Assembly (NCBI GenBank): GCA_013823135.1
Contig: PNLP01000009.1
Span: 62,001-126,000, forward strand
DNA length: 64,000 bases
From: Planctomycetaceae bacterium
GTDB taxonomy: Bacteria; Planctomycetota; Planctomycetia; Gemmatales; Gemmataceae
Reading direction: 5' to 3'
Positions 16,210 through 23,067 of the stretch are shown piece by piece; positions within the stretch are counted from its first letter, which is position 1, and each line of letters begins with the position of its first letter. The notes beneath the pieces are model-generated. The model did not search any database and was not told where the DNA came from. It worked only from the letters and a program-made list of their open reading frames with translations. Made by a program: the position numbers and the translations under genes.

Positions 16210-16557
16210 TTACTTAGGCAGTGTGACCTTCGGGTCGGTGATGGTCTTCTTGCCATCCTTCTCGCCGACTGTGCCACTCACCTTGACGCCATCGACGTCA
16301 GCGGTGCAGCAGTTCTTGTGGTACGGCTCTTTGCCGCCCTTGTCGACGAGGTAGTAGTTGACCTTCTTGTCGCCTTCTTTGACGATAAGAGCGTGGCCAC
16401 AAGCCTTGGTTTCCTTGAGGGCGCACTTGGTGCAGGTGAGCGTGCCTTCGAGGGTCTTGGCTTCGGCCTTCTTGTCTTCAGCGCGAACGTTGGTGGTCAC
16501 CCCGGCAAGGGTGACGGCGGCGATGCCGAAAGCGGCAGCCAATGCGAAACGCATCAT
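16210..16557 (-). CDS. Small exported Cys-containing protein (DUF6370-like)
   Basis: 115 aa from the ATG at 16557 (a second ATG follows directly at 16554). A signal peptide (MMRFALAAAFGIAAVTLAGV to about VRA) leads into a small beta-rich domain. Its Cys pattern is GTLTCTKCALKETKACGHAL and later HKNCCTADVDGVKV: two Cys in C-x-x-C, one Cys in KACGH and a CC pair. Similar small planctomycete proteins have an OB-like fold, and the Cys set could bind a metal or form disulfides in the periplasm. Function is not established. It has its own intrinsic terminator and is divergent from argB, so it is probably a single-gene unit. Confidence 0.7.
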   Translation of the reverse strand: MMRFALAAAFGIAAVTLAGVTTNVRAEDKKAEAKTLEGTLTCTKCALKETKACGHALIVKEGDKKVNYYLVDKGGKEPYHKNCCTADVDGVKVSGTVGEKDGKKTITDPKVTLPK

Positions 16558-16733
16558 GAGAGGAACCCATTTTGTAGACCCGATTGAGCGACCACCCACG
16601 GCGGTCCGCCCCCAACCGTTCCGAACACTATACCTATCGGATTCTGCAGGAGCAATAACGGCCTGAAAATGTTGTGTACGAATTCTATACGAAAGAGAGG
16701 CGAGCGTTGACGCTCGAACACAGCGAACATACC

Positions 16734-17648
16734 ATGTGTTTTTCCGACATACCCCAAATTGTTGGGCTAGCGTCGATGCCCGGTGCTCACGTGTCCGCCG
16801 AAGCGTTTACTGCCGCCGTTGAGCGGGTGGCTGCGCACCGGAATCGGACAGTAGTAGTGAAACTGGGCGGTAGCGCGATGGAAGACCCCGCCGCCACCGA
16901 TGCTTGCCTCAAATCCGTTGCCATCCTGAACCGCCTCGGCGTTCCAATCGTCCTTGTCCACGGCGGTGGCAAGCCGATCGACCGCGCAATGGCCGAAGCG
17001 GGCCTGACCCCGAAAAAGGTCGCTGGCCGCCGCTACACCGACGACGCGACGTTGGAAATCGTCGTGAGAGTGCTGTGGCAACTCAACTTCGATCTCGTGA
17101 CTCGACTCCGCTCATTCGGGGTTCTGGCCGAATCAGAAGCGACCGAGTTGTTCCCTCTCAAAGGCGAGCGTTTGTTGTTGACCGGGTCAGATCTCCAATC
17201 AATTGACTTGGGCAGAGTTGGGAAAGTGACCCATGTTCGAAGTGACCTGCTTGGTGAAACGCCCGGTGAAGATCTCTTTGTGTCTGTGATTCCTTCGCTG
17301 GCCCTCGACGCTGACGGCGGTTGGCTGAACGTGAACGCCGACACGGCGGCTTCCGCTGTCGCGGGGGCACTCAAGGCCGATAAGGCCATCTTCCTCACCG
17401 ACACGCCGGGCGTGTTGCGTGATCGCCACGATCCCAAATCGCTCATCCCGAAGCTCACCCAAGCCGAGTGCCGTGCCTTGATCGCGTCGGGTGTCATCGA
17501 CGGCGGCATGGTCCCCAAGGTCGAGGCGTGCTTCGATGCACTCGAAGCCGGGGCATCATCGGCGTTGATCCTTGATGGCCGTGTCCCCTTCTCGCTTCTC
17601 GACGTGTTCCTCCACGACACGTTCACGGGCACCGAAATCACGCGGTAA
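16734..17648 (+). CDS. argB: Acetylglutamate kinase
   Basis: 304 aa from the ATG at 16734; the ATG at 16776 (protein starting MPGAHVSAEAF) is an equally possible start, and neither has a strong ribosome site. ArgB phosphorylates N-acetylglutamate with ATP in arginine biosynthesis. The amino-acid kinase fold is clear: VVVKLGGSAMED, the substrate loop VLVHGGGKPIDRAM, GRRYTDDATLEIV, NVNADTAASAVAGALKA, KAIFLTDTPGVL and GGMVPKVEACFDALEAGA. Length is typical. It is the first of three consecutive arginine genes (argB, argD, argF) in one direction. A small stem (CGAGCG-TTGA-CGCTCG) lies about 20 bp upstream of the start. Confidence 0.93.
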   Translation: MCFSDIPQIVGLASMPGAHVSAEAFTAAVERVAAHRNRTVVVKLGGSAMEDPAATDACLKSVAILNRLGVPIVLVHGGGKPIDRAMAEAGLTPKKVAGRRYTDDATLEIVVRVLWQLNFDLVTRLRSFGVLAESEATELFPLKGERLLLTGSDLQSIDLGRVGKVTHVRSDLLGETPGEDLFVSVIPSLALDADGGWLNVNADTAASAVAGALKADKAIFLTDTPGVLRDRHDPKSLIPKLTQAECRALIASGVIDGGMVPKVEACFDALEAGASSALILDGRVPFSLLDVFLHDTFTGTEITR

Positions 17649-17654
17649 AGCCCA

Positions 17655-17681
17655 GCGCTCCGTTTCGCGTCGCGGCTAAAC
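17655..17681. repeat. Single arm resembling the family D repeat, upstream of argD
   Basis: The stretch GCGCTCCGTTTCGCG then TCGCGGCTAAAC aligns with the right arm of the 7681-7737 inverted repeat (GCTCCCTACGG then TCGCGGTTAAAC). It lies between argB and argD, starting 7 bp after the argB stop and ending 30 bp before the argD start. No matching left arm is present, so it cannot form the long hairpin here. Confidence 0.5.
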
Positions 17682-17711
17682 AAATTCCCCTTCATTACTC
17701 CAATAACAGCA

Positions 17712-18920
17712 ATGGCCACAACCGACACTCTCAGCACCGAGCAGGTCATTTCCCTCGCGAAGAAGTACCTCACTCAGAACTACACGCGTTACCCGGTGTG
17801 CCTCGTTCGCGGCGACAACTCCTGGGTGTGGGACGCCGAGGGTAACCGCTATCTCGACTTCTTCCCCGGCTGGGGGTGCGGGTTGCTCGGCCACTGCCCA
17901 CCGAAGGTCGTGCAAGCGGTGCAGGAACAGGTCGCGACGCTGATCCACGTTCCGAACACGTGGTACACGGAACCGCAGGCGTTGCTTGGGCAGGCTCTCA
18001 GCGAGCGGAGCGACTTCGGTGCCGTGTGCTTCTTCTGCAACAGCGGCACCGAAGCGAACGAGGCCGCGATCAAACTCGCACGCCTCAACGGCAAGCCGAA
18101 GGGTCGCTACAAGATCGTGACGCTCACCGGCGGCTTCCACGGCCGCACGATGGGCGCACTCACCGCGACCGCACAGCCGAAGTATCACGCCGGCGTCGAG
18201 CCGATGTTGCCGGGCTTCAACTATGCCCCGTTCGGCGATCTCGCTGCCATCGAAAAGGCCATCGACGGTGAAACGTGTGCCGTGATGCTCGAACCGATCC
18301 AGGGCGAAGGCGGCATCAACCTGCCACCGTCGGGCTTCCTCGAAGGCCTTCGCGCTCTGTGCGACAAGCATGGCCTGCTACTGATTCTCGATGAGGTGCA
18401 GACCGGCATGGGCCGCACAGGCAAGTGGTTCGCTTATCAACACTGGGGCATCAAGCCGGACATCGTGACCCTGGCGAAGGCTCTCGCCGGGGGCGTGGCG
18501 ATGGGCGGGTTGATGGCGAAACCCGAGGTCGGCGACAAGTTGAAGCCCGGCACACACGCCGCGACCTTCGGCGGCAACCCACTCGCGGCACGCGCCGCAC
18601 TCGCAACCATCGAGACGATCGACGCCGACAATCTTCTCGATCGCGCTACTCAGATCGGCGAGAAGTTCCTCGCTCGCTTCACCGCATTGAAAGAGAAGTG
18701 CCCGCTCATTACCGATGTCCGCGTGAAGGGGACGATGATCGGCGTCGAACTGGCGGTAGAAGGTGCCCCGATTGTTGAAGCCTGCCTCAAACACGGCTTG
18801 CTGATCAACTGCACACACCAGACCGTGCTGCGGTTGCTCCCAGCGTTGACAATCTCCGACGAGCAGATCGACGACGGCTGCGACATCATTGGCGAGGCGT
18901 TGTTGGCGATGAAACCGTGA
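17712..18920 (+). CDS. argD: Acetylornithine aminotransferase
   Basis: 402 aa, the usual length. ArgD is a PLP-dependent class III aminotransferase that makes N-acetylornithine from acetylglutamate semialdehyde, and may also serve in lysine synthesis. Signatures are YLDFFPGWGCGLLGHCPPKV, the PLP phosphate-binding NSGTEANEAAIKLAR, TLTGGFHGRTMGALTAT, the AVMLEPIQGEGGINLP block, LLILDEVQTGMGRTG with the cofactor Asp, and the Schiff-base Lys in DIVTLAKALAGG. HAATFGGNPLAARAAL is the conserved region before the C-domain. It is co-oriented with argB 63 bp upstream and argF 74 bp downstream. All key residues look intact. Confidence 0.95.
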   Translation: MATTDTLSTEQVISLAKKYLTQNYTRYPVCLVRGDNSWVWDAEGNRYLDFFPGWGCGLLGHCPPKVVQAVQEQVATLIHVPNTWYTEPQALLGQALSERSDFGAVCFFCNSGTEANEAAIKLARLNGKPKGRYKIVTLTGGFHGRTMGALTATAQPKYHAGVEPMLPGFNYAPFGDLAAIEKAIDGETCAVMLEPIQGEGGINLPPSGFLEGLRALCDKHGLLLILDEVQTGMGRTGKWFAYQHWGIKPDIVTLAKALAGGVAMGGLMAKPEVGDKLKPGTHAATFGGNPLAARAALATIETIDADNLLDRATQIGEKFLARFTALKEKCPLITDVRVKGTMIGVELAVEGAPIVEACLKHGLLINCTHQTVLRLLPALTISDEQIDDGCDIIGEALLAMKP

Positions 18921-18956
18921 TCGCAACCCGGTGTTCATTCGAGTTCCCGGATTTTC

Positions 18957-18991
18957 ATTCCGCGTTCCGCACTCCGCGTTCCGAGTTTCTT
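18957..18991. repeat. Single diverged arm of the family B repeat, upstream of argF
   Basis: The stretch ATTCCGCGTTCCGCACTCCG then CGTTCCGAGTTTCTT matches the right arm of the 10817-10899 element (ATTCCGCACTCCG ... CGCACTCCGCGTTTCTT) with small changes. It ends just before the argF ATG at 18995, which is the same place relative to a start codon as in the two-armed copy. No left arm is present. Confidence 0.6.
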
Positions 18992-18994
18992 CAG

Positions 18995-19906
18995 ATGAAG
19001 CACTTTCTCAACGAGATCGACCTGACCAACGATGAGTTGTTGGGGTTGCTATCGGAAGCGGCCAGGCTCAAAGCGGCGCATTCACGGCGTATCCCGGCTC
19101 ATAGCCTCACGGGCCGAGTCGTCGCGTTGATCTTCGAGAAGCCGAGCCTCCGCACACGGGTCAGTTTCGAGAGCGGGATCGCTCAACTTTCCGGCACGAG
19201 TCTCTATCTCCCCGGCAATGAGGTTGGGCTCGGCTGGCGTGAAACCCTCGCGGATTTCTCGCGCACGATCAGCCAGTACGTCGATATGCTCGTGCTGCGC
19301 GTCTACCGGCATGAGACCCTCGATGGTCTCGCGGCCCACTCAACCATTCCGATCATCAACGCTCTTTCCGACTGGTCGCACCCGTGTCAGGGGCTTGCGG
19401 ACCTGTTAACGATTCGCGAACTCTTCGGAACGGAAACGGGCCGCACGGTCGCTTTCGTTGGCGACGGCAACAACGTCGCCCGATCGCTGGCCGTGGGTTG
19501 CGGCAAACTCGGAATGCGGTTCGTGCTGGCGTGCCCTGTGGGGTACGGCTTCGACGACAAGTTCAAGGAGGAGTACCGGGCCCGAGTGAGCCCGGACTTC
19601 CCCGCCGAGGTGAACGACCCGTACACCGCCGTTGCCCACGCGGACGTGATCTACACCGACGTGTGGACGAGCATGGGCCAGGAGGCCGAACGCGAAGAAC
19701 GGCTGAAGCGTTTCGCCCCGTTCCAGGTGAACGCAGCCTTGATGGCAAAGGCCCCGACGCACTGCAAGGTGTTGCACTGCCTGCCGGCTCACCGTGGGGA
19801 AGAAATCACCGACGACGTGATGGACGGCGCCGCGTGCGCTGCCTTCCAGCAAGCCGGCAACCGCCTCCACACGCAGAAAGCTGTCATGGAATGGCTGCTG
19901 AAGTGA
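18995..19906 (+). CDS. argF: Ornithine carbamoyltransferase
   Basis: 303 aa from the ATG at 18995. ArgF makes citrulline from ornithine and carbamoyl phosphate. Both defining motifs are present: the carbamoyl-phosphate loop KPSLRTRVSFESG with S-x-R-T-R, and HPCQGLADLLTIRE. The catalytic HCLPAHRGEEI and the ornithine-binding VWTSMGQEAE (SMG loop) follow. Length is typical. An upstream in-frame GTG overlaps the argD stop by 4 bp, but the extra 26 codons read through the lone family B repeat arm and add no conserved sequence, so the ATG is preferred. The sequence leaves argG and argH outside the window. The cluster argB-argD-argF is co-oriented and probably one transcript. Confidence 0.95.
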   Translation: MKHFLNEIDLTNDELLGLLSEAARLKAAHSRRIPAHSLTGRVVALIFEKPSLRTRVSFESGIAQLSGTSLYLPGNEVGLGWRETLADFSRTISQYVDMLVLRVYRHETLDGLAAHSTIPIINALSDWSHPCQGLADLLTIRELFGTETGRTVAFVGDGNNVARSLAVGCGKLGMRFVLACPVGYGFDDKFKEEYRARVSPDFPAEVNDPYTAVAHADVIYTDVWTSMGQEAEREERLKRFAPFQVNAALMAKAPTHCKVLHCLPAHRGEEITDDVMDGAACAAFQQAGNRLHTQKAVMEWLLK

Positions 19907-19919
19907 TGGTTGGACGACA

Positions 19920-19993
19920 GAGGCACAAGGGTCGCACAAAGCCCACAGAGTGATAACCTGAATTGAGTCCTCTTTGTGCGACCTTTGTGTCTC
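19920..19993. repeat. Inverted repeat, family C, between argF and rph
   Basis: Left arm 19920-19941 and right arm 19972-19993 are reverse complements over 22 nt with two differences (G for A in the left arm). Both can pair as G:U in RNA. The loop is 30 nt. The unit is CTTTGTGCGACCTTTGTGTCTC. It starts 14 bp after the argF stop and ends 17 bp before the rph start. Its sequence is unrelated to families A, B and D. Confidence 0.75.
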
Positions 19994-20009
19994 AGTGGTG
20001 AAATCTGCT

Positions 20010-20741
20010 ATGCCCCGTCCCGATGATCGCAAGCCTTCCCAGCTTCGTCCCATGTCCTTCAAGCGGAAGTACACCGGTAACGCGCCGGGTGCTGTCCTCG
20101 TGAAGATGGGCCGCACGACAGTCCTTTGCACCTGCTGCGTCGATAAGAAGGTGCCGGACTGGATGGCCGGCAAGGGCAAGGGCTGGATGACCGCCGAATA
20201 CGGCATGTTGCCGGGGTCCACAAACAGCCGCAAGCCCCGCGACAAAGCTGGCAAAGTGGATGGCCGCAGCGTCGAGATTCAACGGCTCATCGGTCGCAGT
20301 TTGCGAGCAGTCGTCGATCTCGAAAAGCTCGGCGAGCGCACCCTCTGGATCGACTGCGACGTACTCGAAGCCGATGGCGGCACTCGCACCGCGAGCATCA
20401 ACGGGGCGTTCGTCGCTGTGGTCGATGCGCTCAACTCGATCAAGAAGGATTTGCCGAACAGCATTGACGAGATCCTTACCGACAGCCTCGCCGCGATCAG
20501 CGTTGGCATTGTGGATGGCGAGGAACGGCTCGATCTGGAATACGTCGAGGATCGCGACGCGGAAGTGGATACGAACCTCGTGATGACCGGCAGCGGCCGG
20601 TTCATTGAGGTGCAAGGTAGCGGCGAGGAAGCGACTTTCACCCGCAAGCAACTCGACACGCTGCTCGGCCTCGGTGAAGTTGGCATCAAGGCCATCACCG
20701 CATCACAGAAAGCAGCCCTCGGACGCGCCTGGCCATTCTGA
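20010..20741 (+). CDS. rph: Ribonuclease PH
   Basis: 243 aa from the ATG at 20010. RNase PH trims 3' ends of tRNA precursors by phosphorolysis, releasing nucleoside diphosphates. Family marks run through the protein: MPRPDDRKPSQLRPM then GAVLVKMGRTTVLCTCCVD, GWMTAEYGMLPGST, GRSVEIQRLIGRSLRAVVDL, TLWIDCDVLEADGGTRTASI, the conserved DLEYVEDRDAEVDTN with active-site acidic residues, and GSGRFIEVQGSGEEATFTR. Length is standard. The frame continues 12 codons upstream inside the family C hairpin, which is why I use the later ATG. It is co-oriented with argF, but the hairpin between them may separate or attenuate expression. Confidence 0.93.
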   Translation: MPRPDDRKPSQLRPMSFKRKYTGNAPGAVLVKMGRTTVLCTCCVDKKVPDWMAGKGKGWMTAEYGMLPGSTNSRKPRDKAGKVDGRSVEIQRLIGRSLRAVVDLEKLGERTLWIDCDVLEADGGTRTASINGAFVAVVDALNSIKKDLPNSIDEILTDSLAAISVGIVDGEERLDLEYVEDRDAEVDTNLVMTGSGRFIEVQGSGEEATFTRKQLDTLLGLGEVGIKAITASQKAALGRAWPF

Positions 20742-20779
20742 GCCCGAACCGCCCGCACACTTCACCTGTCCATGCCGTA

Positions 20780-21718
20780 ATGGACACTCTATCGCCCATG
20801 ACGTTCCTCGTTTTCGGCGACCTACACGGGCGGGTCTTGCCCGCGTTCCGTTTCGCGTCCTTCTGGTCGCGTCGAACGAAACGCCCGCTGACTGGCCTGC
20901 TGCAAGTCGGCGACCTGGGTTATTTCCCAAACCCCGCCACGATGGACAAAGCAACCGTTCGCCACGCAAAAGACGATCCGCTTGAACTCGGTACATTCGA
21001 CATCGTTTCGACCAACCCGCTGGCACAAGCCGTGTTCGAGGATGACCCGCACAGCCCGCCGGGGTTGTGGTTCACTGCGGGGAATCACGAAGACTTCAAG
21101 GAACTCGAACGTCTCGCACAGGCCAGCGGGAAGCAGTCCGATTTCGTGGTCGATGCTTATTGCAAGGTCCACGGTATCAAGGATGGTGCGGTGAAAGTGC
21201 TACCCGAGAAATCGACGTGGGTCGTTGAGCCGCCGGCCGAGTTGCTCGCTCAAGCGGCCGCAGCCCAGGCAGTACCTGAGTTGCGTGTCGGTGCGATCTG
21301 GGGTGTGGACGGCGACGGCCCGCACTGCCGAAAAAACTTGCCGCCGCGGGGGTACATCGACGTTCGAGCCGTCGATCGGCTGGCGTGGGAAGAGTTCGAC
21401 GTATTGCTATCGCACGATGCGCCCAAGGATGCGAAGCGAGTCGGGTACGGCAGTGATGCTTTACGTGCGTTGATTGGCGTGGCGAAGCCTCAATTCGCGT
21501 TCTTTGGGCACTACGGCGGCGATGGTTCCTGGCTGGAAGGCGAAGCCGGCGCAACGCAAATCTATCACCTTGCGGGCTTCGAGTTGCGGACCCGAGAAGG
21601 TCACCCGGAAGCCGGAAGCGTCGGCGTGCTTGAACATACCGCGAACGGCTGGGAGTTCAACTTCATCGCCGACGACGACCTGAAATCGTTCACGCGGCAC
21701 AACTGGAAGTGGGTGTGA
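20780..21718 (+). CDS. Calcineurin-like metallophosphoesterase
   Basis: 312 aa. All five metallophosphoesterase blocks are visible: VFGDLHGR (GDxH), LLQVGDLGYF (GDxxD-like), LWFTAGNHEDFKEL (GNHE), LLSHDAPKD (SHD) and AFFGHYGGDGS (GHxH-like, with GHYG in place of GHTH). The protein should bind two metal ions and hydrolyse phosphoesters in the cytoplasm, as it has no signal peptide. The substrate is unknown. The last motif lacks one of the usual His, so metal occupancy may differ. A second ATG at residue 7 (20798) just before the first motif is also a possible start. It is co-oriented and 38 bp downstream of rph, so it could share the transcript. Confidence 0.85.
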   Translation: MDTLSPMTFLVFGDLHGRVLPAFRFASFWSRRTKRPLTGLLQVGDLGYFPNPATMDKATVRHAKDDPLELGTFDIVSTNPLAQAVFEDDPHSPPGLWFTAGNHEDFKELERLAQASGKQSDFVVDAYCKVHGIKDGAVKVLPEKSTWVVEPPAELLAQAAAAQAVPELRVGAIWGVDGDGPHCRKNLPPRGYIDVRAVDRLAWEEFDVLLSHDAPKDAKRVGYGSDALRALIGVAKPQFAFFGHYGGDGSWLEGEAGATQIYHLAGFELRTREGHPEAGSVGVLEHTANGWEFNFIADDDLKSFTRHNWKWV

Positions 21719-21733
21719 TCAGAAGCCAGCAGA

Positions 21734-23029
21734 TCACCCACCGAACAGCGGGCGGATCACCGACCCTTCGCGGACGATCATCACGGGGCGGCCGGTTACG
21801 GTGTGGTACTCCTTGCGGTGGTCGATCCCCAGCGTGTGGTAGAACGACGCCGCGAGTTGGTCCGGCGTGATCGCTTCCGCTGCCGGCCCGGCACCGATCT
21901 TGTCAGATGCACCAATCACCTGCCCGCCCTTCACCCCGCCGCCCGCGAGAAGCGCCGTCATCGCTCGCGGCCAGTGATCGCGCCCGGCCTTGTCGTTGAT
22001 CTTCGGAGTGCGGCCGAACTCGCCAACCACATACACCGTTGTCGTGTCGAGTAATCCGCGGTCCTTCAACCCTGCGAGCAGTGCCGCTAGACCGGTGTCA
22101 AGCTGCGGAAGCAACCCGCCTTGCAGGCTCTTGAAGTTGTTGCCGTGCGTGTCCCATCCGCTGAAACTCACCGTTACGAAACGCACGCCGGCCGCGATCA
22201 ATCGCATCGCTAGCAGGCAACTCATCCCGAATCGCCCTTCGCCGAACGGCCTGGCAACTTCGGGTTTCTCGCTGCTCACGTCGAACGCGGCGCGGGCTTT
22301 CGGCGAGCGAATCATGTCGAACGCCTGGTGGGCGAACTTGTCCATTCCGTCGATCAGCTTGCTATCCGCCTCGACTCCCTTGAAAGTGGTGTCGAGCGAG
22401 TTGAGGAGGTTGTTCCGTTTCTCGAACTCCTCGACGGTCAGACCGTTGCCGAGCGTGATGCCACGCACCGAGAACGCCACGCCGGGTTTCGGCACGTCAC
22501 TTGTCTGGAGTGGTGCGTAACGCACGCCGAGGTAACCAGCCTTCTGCGCCGTACTCGGGATGGCGACGAAGTGCGGCAACTCCTTGTCGCCCGCGATCTC
22601 CTTGCTCACGACGGCACCGTAACCCGGGAACACGAGTGACGGAATGGGCCGGTTGCCGGCACTGAGATATTCGGTGCCGAGTTCGTGCGCGGCGATGCTG
22701 TGACTGACACCGCGAACGATGGCGAACGTATCCGCGAGTTTGGAGAGCTTCGGCAGGTGCTCGCAAATCCGAACGCCAGGGACATTGGTGTCGGTGGGTT
22801 TGAACTCGCCGCGAATCTCGGCAGGGGCGTCGGGCTTGGGGTCGAACGTGTCGATGTGGCTCGGGCCGCCGCCGAGATACACGACGACCGCGGATGTGGC
22901 CTTGGCCGGCTTCGCTTCCGCTGCGTGTGCCTTGCGGAGGAAGTCGGCGAGCGTCAGCCCAGAACCGATCGCTCCGACGCGGACGAAATCCCGCCGCGTG
23001 ATGCCATCGCAGAATCGGTGCGTGTTCAT
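21734..23029 (-). CDS. DUF1501 domain protein, Tat-exported
   Basis: 431 aa from the ATG at 23029, chosen because it starts a Tat signal (MNTHRFCDGITRRDFVRVGA). DUF1501 blocks are VVVYLGGGPSHIDTFDPKPD, TFAIVRGVSHSIAAHELGTE, GRFGMSCLLAMRLIAAGVRF, FSGWDTHGNN, VVGEFGRTPKINDKAGRDHW and AGGGVKGGQVIGASDKIGAG. The C-terminus has the usual LAASFYHTLGIDHRKEYHT. Length is normal. A GTG 39 bp earlier overlaps the stop of the upstream DUF1549 gene, but it adds no signal. The gene sits 38 bp after that partner gene, the standard planctomycete DUF1549-DUF1501 pair, so a shared periplasmic process is inferred. Confidence 0.9.
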   Translation of the reverse strand: MNTHRFCDGITRRDFVRVGAIGSGLTLADFLRKAHAAEAKPAKATSAVVVYLGGGPSHIDTFDPKPDAPAEIRGEFKPTDTNVPGVRICEHLPKLSKLADTFAIVRGVSHSIAAHELGTEYLSAGNRPIPSLVFPGYGAVVSKEIAGDKELPHFVAIPSTAQKAGYLGVRYAPLQTSDVPKPGVAFSVRGITLGNGLTVEEFEKRNNLLNSLDTTFKGVEADSKLIDGMDKFAHQAFDMIRSPKARAAFDVSSEKPEVARPFGEGRFGMSCLLAMRLIAAGVRFVTVSFSGWDTHGNNFKSLQGGLLPQLDTGLAALLAGLKDRGLLDTTTVYVVGEFGRTPKINDKAGRDHWPRAMTALLAGGGVKGGQVIGASDKIGAGPAAEAITPDQLAASFYHTLGIDHRKEYHTVTGRPVMIVREGSVIRPLFGG

Positions 23030-23067
23030 GGAGATACTCGCGGGTTGAAGTTCGGATTCCGGCACCA

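Noticed and set aside
18917..18994. Extended argF start overlapping argD by 4 bp
   Set aside because: The extra codons read through the lone family B repeat arm and do not match ornithine carbamoyltransferases.
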